Of a stretch of 5,563 bases of DNA, positions 1 to 5,545 are shown one piece after another (the stretch's first letter is position 1; each line of letters starts with the position of its first letter). The translations under genes were made by a program, and so were the position numbers. A model generated the notes under the pieces. That model was not told the origin of the DNA, made no database searches, and saw only the letters and a program-made list of their open reading frames with translations. The stretch is from Patescibacteria group bacterium (GTDB lineage: Bacteria > Patescibacteriota > Minisyncoccia > Moranbacterales > UBA1568). The stretch covers positions 1-5,563 of the forward strand of contig JAUPUC010000006.1 of assembly GCA_030917745.1 (NCBI GenBank), given 5' to 3'.

Positions 1-783
1 CTCACTCTGAAAAAACCACGATTCATCAACCATGGAGACATCATCAACTAGGTATGATTCCGCTCCTGCCATTTGTGCCGTTTCCATTAACCGCCGTGAA
101 TTTGAAGAATTCTGTGACCCAAAAATAATCACCAATCGTGCCTGTTCAGCGAGTGCTTTCACCGCGGCCTGGCGATTCGTCGTCGCAAAACAAATATCTT
201 GAAGTGGCGGAGCGATAATCTGTGGATACTTTCTCATTAAAGCTTCTATAACTGCCCCTGTTTCATCAATCGAAAGCGTCGTCTGCGTCAAATACACCAG
301 TTTTTCCGGATTACCAATAGCAAGCCTATCCACATCAAAGATAGTTTCAATAATTGGGATGTGGACTTCCGGAGCCTCTCCTAAGACACCAGCTCCTTCA
401 ATATGCCCATGGTGTCCGATATAGAGCACCTGATACCCATCCTTCAAATAACGAAGAAGCTCCAGGTGTACTTTCGTCACCAAAGGACAAGTCGCGTCAA
501 TCAGTGTAATACGACGCGACTTCGCCTCTTCATAATGCGCGCGCGGTGAACCATGCGCCGAAAAAACAACTACTGATCCTTCTGGAACCTCCGTGAGCGT
601 CTCGATTGTTATGGCTCCCTTCCGCTCGAGGTCAGCTACGACGTGCTTATTATGCACAATTTCATGCTTCACATACACGGGGGCCCCACATATTCGCAGA
701 GTCTCCTCAACCGCTGAAACCGCCCTTGCCACTCCCGCACAGAATCCCCGTGGTGAAGCGAGGAGTATTTTTCTTTGTCCCAT
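1..783 (-). CDS. ispH: 4-hydroxy-3-methylbut-2-enyl diphosphate reductase (IspH/LytB), C-terminus cut by window edge
   Basis: IspH is the iron-sulfur enzyme of the last MEP-pathway step, reducing HMBPP to IPP and DMAPP in the cytoplasm. The visible 261 codons read as IspH from the first residues (ILLASPRGFCAGV). The three cluster cysteines are present at Cys15, Cys99 (DATCPLVTKVH) and Cys198 (DICFATTNRQ). Substrate-pocket residues are also present: His44 (HEIVH), the SAHG histidine, the His127/Glu129 pair, TQTTLS, and GSQNSSNS near residues 226-228. Numbering runs 3 ahead of E. coli IspH (316 residues) as far as about residue 136, then 1 ahead by Cys198, so roughly the last 55 residues lie outside the window. 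The gene follows the pyrH stop by 11 bases, so it is probably the third gene of the proS unit. The start is uncertain: an in-frame ATG at 792 would add three residues (MAI), and neither start has a clear Shine-Dalgarno site. The family call is very secure. Confidence 0.97.
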   Translation of the reverse strand, partial: MGQRKILLASPRGFCAGVARAVSAVEETLRICGAPVYVKHEIVHNKHVVADLERKGAITIETLTEVPEGSVVVFSAHGSPRAHYEEAKSRRITLIDATCPLVTKVHLELLRYLKDGYQVLYIGHHGHIEGAGVLGEAPEVHIPIIETIFDVDRLAIGNPEKLVYLTQTTLSIDETGAVIEALMRKYPQIIAPPLQDICFATTNRQAAVKALAEQARLVIIFGSQNSSNSRRLMETAQMAGAESYLVDDVSMVDESWFFQSE

Positions 784-794
784 GATGGCCATAT

Positions 795-1496
795 TCAATC
801 TTTGATCACCGTTCCAACAAACGGTTTGCCACTCAGTGAATGAGAAAGATTCACCAAATTCTGGCCATTCAAAATAATAACCTCCATATTTTCTTCCTGA
901 GCCAACCGAGCAGCGATTGGATCAAAAGGAGCATTCATGCCCGGATCCCAATCATCCCCCACCAATTTGCGGAATTCTTTCCAACTCATGTTCTTGAACG
1001 GTTTGGCTTCCGAAAACTGTCGAGGATCCCGGTCATACACATAGTCGATATTCGACAGGTTGATGATTTTTTTTGCTCCGAGGTACTTCCCAAGTAAAAC
1101 CGCATCAAAGTCCGTCGAATGTCCCGGCCGCCATCCTCCAGCGACTAAGATTGGCTCTTTAGCTCCATAGAAATCCTCCAAGTCATGCGGATTTGTATTA
1201 ATACGAGGGTGAGCGTGAGCACGAAAAACTGTACGGATAAAATGTGCGTTCATACGAGTGGCATGAATGCCCAGCCAATCCTTATCATCATCCGTAATAC
1301 GACTCACGTTACCCGCTGCTTCGATATAACGACGAGCAGTTTTTCCTCCTCCCGTAATCAAAATAAACTGTTTTCCCGCTTTCACCTCACTGACAATGAG
1401 TTTTTTGAAAGCTTTTACAAAATCAGTATCAATAGTGTCTGGTACCAGAAGCGATCCTCCGAGAGAAATCACAATACGCGTTGAGAGTGCGGACAT
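795..1496 (-). CDS. pyrH: UMP kinase, archaeal-like form (amino acid kinase fold)
   Basis: UMP kinase phosphorylates UMP to UDP with ATP in pyrimidine nucleotide synthesis. The 233-residue protein has the amino acid kinase fold landmarks: ISLGGSLLVP at 10-19, the GGGK loop at 49-52, LGIHATRMNAHFIR around 75-88, GGWRPGHSTD at 120-129, and NIDYVYDRDP at 149-158 followed by a conserved DP at 192-193. From memory of the families, these match the archaeal UMP kinase pattern (GGSVLVP, GGGKLARKYIE, GIQITRANA, GGTHPGHTTD). They do not match the usual bacterial pattern (LKLSGEAL, GGGNLFRG, GMLATVMN, GTGNPFFTTD). The start at 1496 is the only sensible methionine, 27 bases after the proS stop, but no Shine-Dalgarno sequence precedes it, so translation may depend on coupling to proS. 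The family is certain. A related archaeal-type kinase with another substrate (for example isopentenyl phosphate kinase) is less likely, because the GGxxPGHTTD and NxDGVYxxDP-like elements fit UMP kinase. Confidence 0.9.
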   Translation of the reverse strand: MSALSTRIVISLGGSLLVPDTIDTDFVKAFKKLIVSEVKAGKQFILITGGGKTARRYIEAAGNVSRITDDDKDWLGIHATRMNAHFIRTVFRAHAHPRINTNPHDLEDFYGAKEPILVAGGWRPGHSTDFDAVLLGKYLGAKKIINLSNIDYVYDRDPRQFSEAKPFKNMSWKEFRKLVGDDWDPGMNAPFDPIAARLAQEENMEVIILNGQNLVNLSHSLSGKPFVGTVIKD

Positions 1497-1523
1497 ACGG
1501 TTACGAGATAAGTAGAAAATTAT

Positions 1524-2765
1524 TTAGCGTTTCTGAAAATACCCCACAAGTGCATCAAGAGCAACTCGCTCTACCAAACCATTCTCTCGTCGTTTAATTT
1601 CAACTTCACCATTCTCAATCGTTTTCTTCCCTATGATGACTTGATACGGAATACCAATAAGATCACTCTCAGCAAATTTTTCTCCAGCTGAAGCATCATG
1701 ATCATCATACAGTGTATCAATACCAGCTGCCGTAAACTCCTGGTAAATAATATTAGCTCGTTCATTTTGCCCTAAAGAAAGGAGATGTACCCGAAACGGC
1801 GCAACCGATTCTGGCCACACGATCCCCTTCTCATCTGATAATGTTTCAACAATAGTTCCCATCACCCTGCCCGGTCCAATACCATAACAACCCATAAACG
1901 CAGATTGTTCTTGTCCATTTTCATCGCGATACTTCAACCCAAGAGGATCAGAAAAACGGGTCCCGAGTGTGAAAATATTACCAACCTCAATAGATTTTTT
2001 CTCAATCAGTCTCTCACGTTCTATTCCCAAATCAGCCAAAACTTCATCCGAAAGCACCTCTTTATTCAATGACTGGCCACTCGCTTCATCCACGTATATC
2101 AAATCTTCACCTGCTTCACTCACAGTCTGAAATTCTTCCGAGTACTTACTGAAAATCCCCCCCGAAGCGAATGTTGCATACGTCAATTTCCCAAGACCTA
2201 CCCGTTCGAAGATGCGCAGATATGCCGCACGAACAGAGGCGTATAATACAGCGTGTTCCTCTTCCGTTCGTGCGAAAGAATAGAGATCCTTCATAATAAA
2301 CTCTCGCACCCGCATAATGCCTGATTTTGCTCGCATCTCATTGCGAAACTTCGTTTGAAACTGATAGGCAAGCAATGGCAAATCGCGATAGGAATTCACA
2401 TACTGCGCCATAAGACGAGTCATCGGCTCTTCATGAGTCGATCCAAGTCCAAGCTCAGTTCCATTCTTTAAGCAAGTCTTAAACCATACATCTACCTTCC
2501 GATCATCCCAACGATCCGTTTTCTCCCACAATGACTTTTCCTGAAGCGCGGTCAGTGTCAGCTCCTGTCCTCCAATCGCATTCATTTCTTCGCGAACAAC
2601 ACCAATCACTCGATTCAACACTCGTAATCCAAGGGGAAGAAACGAATAAACACCGGCCATTTCCTTATGAATAAAACCCGCCCGGATCAACAATTGGGCA
2701 TTCTTAGAAACCTCATCTTTGGGCACCTGCCGAGAAACCCGAGTAAACAATTGTGACTGACGCAT
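1524..2765 (-). CDS. proS: Prolyl-tRNA synthetase, bacterial type without the insertion editing domain
   Basis: This class II synthetase charges tRNA-Pro with proline. The 413 residues contain motif 1 (about 31-74, with AGVYSFLPLGLRVLNRV), the GSTHEE substrate loop at 108-113, motif 2 (FRNEMR to VREFIMKDLYSF, 140-164), the EFQTVSEAGED segment near 211-221, motif 3 (GCYGIGPGR, 292-300) and a C-terminal anticodon-binding domain (about 320-413). E. coli ProRS has about 572 residues and carries a roughly 180-residue INS editing domain between motifs 2 and 3. Here that interval is only a short linker (about 224-258). Such INS-less bacterial-type enzymes are known, for example in alphaproteobacteria, and this one probably lacks post-transfer Ala-tRNA-Pro editing unless a separate protein supplies it. 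The start at 2765 is well fixed by an AAAGGA ribosome site 6 bases upstream and a strong promoter behind it. It appears to be the first gene of proS-pyrH-ispH. Confidence 0.97.
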   Translation of the reverse strand: MRQSQLFTRVSRQVPKDEVSKNAQLLIRAGFIHKEMAGVYSFLPLGLRVLNRVIGVVREEMNAIGGQELTLTALQEKSLWEKTDRWDDRKVDVWFKTCLKNGTELGLGSTHEEPMTRLMAQYVNSYRDLPLLAYQFQTKFRNEMRAKSGIMRVREFIMKDLYSFARTEEEHAVLYASVRAAYLRIFERVGLGKLTYATFASGGIFSKYSEEFQTVSEAGEDLIYVDEASGQSLNKEVLSDEVLADLGIERERLIEKKSIEVGNIFTLGTRFSDPLGLKYRDENGQEQSAFMGCYGIGPGRVMGTIVETLSDEKGIVWPESVAPFRVHLLSLGQNERANIIYQEFTAAGIDTLYDDHDASAGEKFAESDLIGIPYQVIIGKKTIENGEVEIKRRENGLVERVALDALVGYFQKR

Positions 2766-2771
2766 AGGGTA

Positions 2772-2777
2772 TCCTTT
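2772..2777 (-). promoter_or_regulatory. Shine-Dalgarno site of proS
   Basis: The minus strand reads AAAGGA with 6 bases before the ATG at 2765. It fixes the proS start and is one of only two convincing ribosome binding sites in the window. Confidence 0.85.
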
Positions 2778-2792
2778 ATCATATCTTTCCCC

Positions 2793-2821
2793 ATATTACG
2801 CCATCCTTCTGGCTTGGTCAA
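2793..2821 (-). promoter_or_regulatory. Sigma70-type promoter of the proS-pyrH-ispH unit
   Basis: On the minus strand TTGACC (2821-2816) is followed by a 17-base spacer and TAATAT (2798-2793). Each box differs from consensus at one position and the spacing is optimal. The predicted transcript start is near 2786, giving a leader of about 20 bases that contains the AAAGGA ribosome site. The promoter begins about 23 bases after the T-tract of the upstream terminator, so it resets transcription between two units. Confidence 0.8.
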
Positions 2822-2844
2822 ACCTATTTTTCCTTTTTGGAGAC

Positions 2845-2901
2845 AAAAAAAATGCAGGAATGAAAGCCGTGGGGAATTTCCCAAAACTTTCGTTCCTGCA
2901 T
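2845..2901 (-). terminator. Intrinsic terminator of the 138-codon gene
   Basis: Arms 2852-2866 and 2887-2901 form a 15-bp stem when read on the minus strand. One position is a mismatch or wobble-type pair, and the outer half is rich in G-C (GCAGG/CCTGC). The 20-base loop itself contains a small GGGAA-like inverted repeat. Eight consecutive T residues (2852-2845 on the minus strand) follow at once. There is no T-tract on the other side, so it works for minus-strand transcripts only. The stem begins 20 bases after the stop codon at 2921, as expected for the end of that gene's transcript. Confidence 0.85.
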
Positions 2902-2920
2902 ATCACACAATCCTTACCAC

Positions 2921-3337
2921 TCACCAAGACTCCGCCGACAGAACCTTCCGTCGCTCGTTACGCGACTCCTGCAACGCCACATCAAGAACTCTGAAAAACT
3001 TCCGAATGACTTGCGGGTGGGCTCCATGCAATTTTTGCACAATGTCGGCCGCCAGCGGCCAAGCGCCGGAGTCATACTGGATATCATACCGATAATCCTG
3101 TATGATATCGCGATACACAGACGGAATCGCCAATGCCTCCCATAAATCTGAAGACATGAGGCATCCCGATGTGAGTGCCAGAACGCGTTCTGGATACCGA
3201 CAAGACTCCACTTTGTTCGTACAGTAGACGATTCTGGCACTCCGAAATCCTCGTGGGCCGGACACGCCGAATCTTCTTACCAGCCACAGTGCGAAGAGTG
3301 CTTCGACTGAAAGCTCAAAATCCATCAGAATCCACAT
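2921..3337 (-). CDS. Unrecognised 138-residue protein in its own transcription unit
   Basis: I do not recognise a family. The ORF is supported mainly by its setting. An AAGGGG ribosome site (3349-3344) lies 6 bases before the ATG at 3337. A strong promoter lies just upstream, and the TGA stop is 20 bases before a clear intrinsic terminator, so the ORF fills the transcript. The product has no signal peptide or obvious membrane segment and is rich in Arg and aromatic residues. It contains four Cys (39, 46, 59 and a Cys-free second half otherwise, so only three are certain from my count) and looks mostly helical in its second half (about 64-132), ending in a charged ESRNERRK stretch. Local GC is about 53%, with third-position GC near 59% by hand count, higher than the flanking genes. 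An alternative start is Met5 (3325), with no ribosome site. The segment also contains long inverted repeats, so a structured RNA or a recently acquired gene are alternatives. Confidence 0.7.
   Translation of the reverse strand: MWILMDFELSVEALFALWLVRRFGVSGPRGFRSARIVYCTNKVESCRYPERVLALTSGCLMSSDLWEALAIPSVYRDIIQDYRYDIQYDSGAWPLAADIVQKLHGAHPQVIRKFFRVLDVALQESRNERRKVLSAESW
3047..3060. repeat. GC-rich hairpin inside the 138-codon gene
   Basis: GGCCGC, a 2-base centre and GCGGCC form a perfect 6-bp inverted repeat. It is the most GC-rich spot in the window. On its own it could arise by chance; it is listed because it belongs to a dense group of inverted repeats between 3027 and 3305. Confidence 0.4.
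3080..3109. repeat. Perfect 10-bp inverted repeat with 10-base loop
   Basis: GATATCATAC at 3080-3089 is matched exactly by GTATGATATC at 3100-3109. A 10-bp perfect stem with a short loop is not expected by chance in a segment of this size (well under 0.05 expected). In the protein it encodes the Tyr/Asp/Ile-rich stretch around residues 77-86 (RDIIQDYRYD). Confidence 0.6.
3173..3242. repeat. Nested inverted repeats: 11-bp arms plus a 16-bp perfect palindrome
   Basis: GAGTGCCAGAA at 3173-3183 and TTCTGGCACTC at 3232-3242 are perfect inverted copies. The first arm overlaps a 16-bp perfect palindrome, CCAGAACGCGTTCTGG, at 3178-3193. The element TTCTGG therefore appears three times counting orientation, and two alternative foldings are possible. 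Possible readings are RNA structure, a dimeric protein binding site, or chance inside a coding region; the sequence alone does not decide. Confidence 0.6.
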
Positions 3338-3343
3338 GCCGAG

Positions 3344-3349
3344 CCCCTT
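3344..3349 (-). promoter_or_regulatory. Shine-Dalgarno site of the 138-codon gene
   Basis: The minus strand reads AAGGGG with 6 bases before the ATG at 3337. This decides for the first methionine over Met5 and is an argument that the unit is protein-coding. Confidence 0.75.
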
Positions 3350-3379
3350 TTGAAAAAATATTTTAAAAAACGAAAATTA

Positions 3380-3408
3380 ATTATAGCACATATAAAGATA
3401 TATTGCAA
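3380..3408 (-). promoter_or_regulatory. Extended -10 promoter of the 138-codon gene
   Basis: On the minus strand a perfect TATAAT (3385-3380) is preceded by TGC, making an extended -10 element. TTGCAA (3408-3403, four of six consensus bases) lies 17 bases upstream as the -35. The predicted start is near 3373, giving a leader of about 35 bases. The region 3345-3410 is strongly AT-rich, in sharp contrast with the GC-rich gene it precedes. Confidence 0.75.
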
Positions 3409-3419
3409 TACCAGAAAGG

Positions 3420-3487
3420 TTCCGCCAGAAAAATCCGGGAATAATCCTTCATCTTAGGCTTTCCAATCGAATCTATCTCAAGAGATA
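3420..3487 (-). other. Two weak stem-loops after rseP, uncertain terminator region
   Basis: The first, TATCTC/GAGATA (3474-3487), lies immediately after the rseP stop. The second is an imperfect stem at 3420-3441 with T residues in its loop. Neither is followed by a clean T-tract on the minus strand, so I cannot call an intrinsic terminator for the frr-rseP unit. Read-through into the next gene or factor-dependent termination are both possible. Confidence 0.25.
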
Positions 3488-4654
3488 TCACACAAAAAGT
3501 CCGCGAATCTTGTCAAGAATCTGGAATTGTGAAATGTCGCGAATAGTCACCAAAAGCATCAAACCAAGCAATAACATAAAACCAATCTGATGGATACGTC
3601 CCTCCACAAGATGTGAAATCGGCTTCCCTCCACGAAGTTTCTCTATCAGGATAAAGAAGATGCGTCCTCCATCCAACGCGGGAATAGGAAGGATATTAAA
3701 AATACCCAGATTAATCGAGAGGAGTGCTCCAAACCACAGGAGATACGAAAATCCCATCTCTGTCATTTGTTTCGTCAGATACACGATACCGACTGGTCCG
3801 GTGACATCAAGAGGCACGCTCTCCCCTCCCCCAAACAACGACCCAATCATTTTTCCTAAATACGCAAAAATAGTACCGGTTACCTGTACCGTTGTCTTCC
3901 CCCCTTCAAAAAGAGCTGTGTACCAAGGGTAAGTGATGAGCGCCGTTTCAGCCAATGAAATCCCCAAAGCGCCCTCAGTTTTCGGATACTCCATGCGTGG
4001 CACACCTTGTACGGTAAGAACTGTCTCTCCCCGATGAATAACCAAGGAAAACTCCTGCCCCTTCTTGGCCGTTATACCCTGAATGGCTTCATCGGTTGTA
4101 GTAACAACAACGCCATCAATAGAAATAATCTCATCAAGCGGACGGAGGCCCATCTCTGCGGCTGGTGTCTCTGGCTTTACTTCCAAAATTTGCACCTTCT
4201 GATCGGGATACTTGCCACGCTCATCCGGATCAATAGGCTGAGGCAGCCCTACCATATAAACCAAAGAAATCAACACCCATGCCAATACAAAGTTCATCAC
4301 CACACCAGCGCCCAATATCTTGATACGCGGCCACGCAGTCTGTCTCGCGAAACTATCAGCATCATGTGCATTCTCCCCTCCTTCACCCTTGATCTTCACA
4401 AACCCTCCAAGCGGAATCCAGTTCAGTGAATAAATAGTATGCGGACTTTCTACCTCCTTATCACCCCAAATGATGTCGTATTTTCCGGTTACGTCATTTT
4501 TCACTATTCCAATCAAACGAGGCGGAAAACCAAAACCAAACTCATCCGCTTTCACTCCATTGCGTCGCGCCACAAGAAAATGACCAAGTTCGTGCACTAA
4601 TACTAAAACCCCTAAAATAAGGGCGAAAATAAAAATCGTCAGCATAATACACAT
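3488..4654 (-). CDS. rseP: RseP-family site-2 zinc metalloprotease (M50), single PDZ
   Basis: This membrane-embedded protease cuts substrates within the lipid bilayer, typically anti-sigma factors or signal-peptide remnants. Its 388 residues begin with a hydrophobic segment (about 5-27) that carries the zinc site H21-E-L-G-H25. A GxxxN-like segment (GAGVVMN, 115-121) opens the second membrane span. One PDZ domain follows (about 152-222, with ETPAAEMGLRPLDEIISIDG). C-terminal spans lie near 302-326 and 355-371, and NILPIPALDGG at 320-330 supplies the third zinc ligand Asp328. E. coli RseP (about 450 residues) has two PDZ domains, so this is the shorter, Gram-positive or CPR-like form. The start is uncertain: Met4 at 4645 begins the hydrophobic stretch and has a GAGAG 9 bases upstream, whereas that motif touches Met1. 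It lies 23 bases after frr and is likely co-transcribed. No anti-sigma partner is visible in the window. Confidence 0.95.
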   Translation of the reverse strand: MCIMLTIFIFALILGVLVLVHELGHFLVARRNGVKADEFGFGFPPRLIGIVKNDVTGKYDIIWGDKEVESPHTIYSLNWIPLGGFVKIKGEGGENAHDADSFARQTAWPRIKILGAGVVMNFVLAWVLISLVYMVGLPQPIDPDERGKYPDQKVQILEVKPETPAAEMGLRPLDEIISIDGVVVTTTDEAIQGITAKKGQEFSLVIHRGETVLTVQGVPRMEYPKTEGALGISLAETALITYPWYTALFEGGKTTVQVTGTIFAYLGKMIGSLFGGGESVPLDVTGPVGIVYLTKQMTEMGFSYLLWFGALLSINLGIFNILPIPALDGGRIFFILIEKLRGGKPISHLVEGRIHQIGFMLLLGLMLLVTIRDISQFQILDKIRGLFV

Positions 4655-4677
4655 CTCTCAATAAAATTATTCGACAT

Positions 4678-5235
4678 CTACACTGTCATAATATCCTTTT
4701 CTTTTTCCTTTCGGATAGTCTCTATTTTTGCATTGTACTCATCAACCACTTTCTGCAACTCATCCCTACCAATAAATTTATCGTCCTCGGCAATCTCACC
4801 TATTTTTTCCATTTCCTGGATTTCCTTCCAAATATCCTCACGTGTTGTCCGTATACTTATACGCGAATCCTCCGCCCGATTATTCAAAGATTTCACAAAT
4901 TCACGTCGTCGTTCCTCAGTCAATTGTGGGAGTGTCAATCGAATAGTTCTTCCATCGTTTCCTGGATTGAGACCAAGATCGGATTCTCGAATGGCAGATT
5001 CAATCGCTTGTACCGCTCCCTGATCCCATGGCTGTATGAGAATTTGCCGTGCCTCCGGAATAGTGACACTGGCTATCTGTCGAATAGGTGTGCGAGTCCC
5101 ATAATAATCCACCAAAATCCCCTCTACCAAGGCTGGATGCGCCCTCCCACTTCTAATCTGAGCTGCTGCTTCAATAAAGTGTTCAATAGCTTGTTCAAAT
5201 TTTACTTTCCCCGCTTCAATCAGTGCCTTCACCAT
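4678..5235 (-). CDS. frr: Ribosome recycling factor
   Basis: RRF acts with EF-G to split the post-termination ribosome so that it can start again. The 185-residue length equals that of E. coli RRF, and from memory the two align without gaps. Shared elements are IRSGRAHPALVEGI (27-40), YYGTRTPIRQIASVTI (44-59), the SDLGLNP element (85-91), LTEERRREF (105-113) and the Arg pair 129/132 on the ribosome-contacting helix. Domain I is the long three-helix bundle (1-29 and about 105-185) and domain II the beta-rich part (about 30-104). The ATG at 5235 matches the normal N-terminus, but no Shine-Dalgarno sequence precedes it. The upstream BNR gene stops 30 bases before it. The close spacing to rseP preserves part of the common frr-to-rseP neighbourhood. 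The identification is certain. Confidence 0.99.
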   Translation of the reverse strand: MVKALIEAGKVKFEQAIEHFIEAAAQIRSGRAHPALVEGILVDYYGTRTPIRQIASVTIPEARQILIQPWDQGAVQAIESAIRESDLGLNPGNDGRTIRLTLPQLTEERRREFVKSLNNRAEDSRISIRTTREDIWKEIQEMEKIGEIAEDDKFIGRDELQKVVDEYNAKIETIRKEKEKDIMTV

Positions 5236-5265
5236 ATATCGTGAATGTAAATATATTACGCGACA

Positions 5266-5545
5266 TTATTTAAACTTCCGTAGCCCAAAATATAGAATAG
5301 CAGAATTTCCAGGTTCGTACAGAATTATACTCACACCCCGATCAATACCCAATTCCGTCACAGACCAACGCTGTCCACCGTCTGTCGAGCGGTAGAATGC
5401 TGCCCCTGAAGAAAAGACAATCTCATTCGCATTTTCCTGACTAATAGCTACCGCGCGAATCGGATAGCGTTTGGCGCTCTCCAGAATCGGGAGAGGATAC
5501 CAGGTCAAACCAAAATCAGAACTTCGCAGGAGCCCATCTGAAAGA
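5266..5545 (-). CDS. Asp-box (BNR repeat) beta-propeller protein, N-terminal part missing
   Basis: The open frame enters from the high-coordinate end with no start inside the window and stops with TAA at 5266; 93 genomic codons are visible. It contains two Asp-box motifs of the SxDxGxxW type, SSDFGLTW (5523-5500) and STDGGQRW (5388-5365). They are 45 residues apart, the usual spacing of propeller blades in sialidase-like, Ycf48-like and VPS10-like proteins. The fold is clear but the function is not: these repeats occur in glycosidases, assembly factors and surface proteins alike, and no catalytic residues can be judged from this fragment. The protein ends soon after a last strand (ILYFGLRKFK), as in propellers closed by N-terminal strands. 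A TTG at 5508 is in frame but lies within the first Asp-box, so it is not the start. Its frame continues into the last 18 bases only because adapter sequence happens to stay open. Confidence 0.85.

Noticed and set aside
3178..3193. 16-bp palindrome read as an operator controlling neighbouring genes
   Set aside because: It lies about 200 bases inside a coding region and overlaps neither promoter, so there is no positional support for an operator; it is kept only as part of the inverted-repeat cluster.
2914..3240. A 108-codon minus-strand frame overlapping the 138-codon gene
   Set aside because: It has no ribosome site at its start and begins well inside the transcript. The 138-codon frame fits the promoter, ribosome site and terminator better. 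The presence of several open frames here reflects the higher GC content.
2841..3373. Possible tmRNA or RNase P RNA in the GC-rich hairpin-dense transcript
   Set aside because: The conserved tmRNA ends and tag region and the RNase P core motifs are not present on reading the minus strand, although an unknown structured RNA is not excluded.
4007..4429. A 140-codon open frame on the plus strand
   Set aside because: It lies wholly antisense to rseP, whose motifs are unmistakable, and its translation has no recognisable pattern; it is a shadow frame.
5266..5508. BNR gene taken as a complete 80-residue protein starting at TTG 5508
   Set aside because: The same frame continues upstream into a second Asp-box motif that spans the TTG, so the gene is a fragment entering from outside the window.
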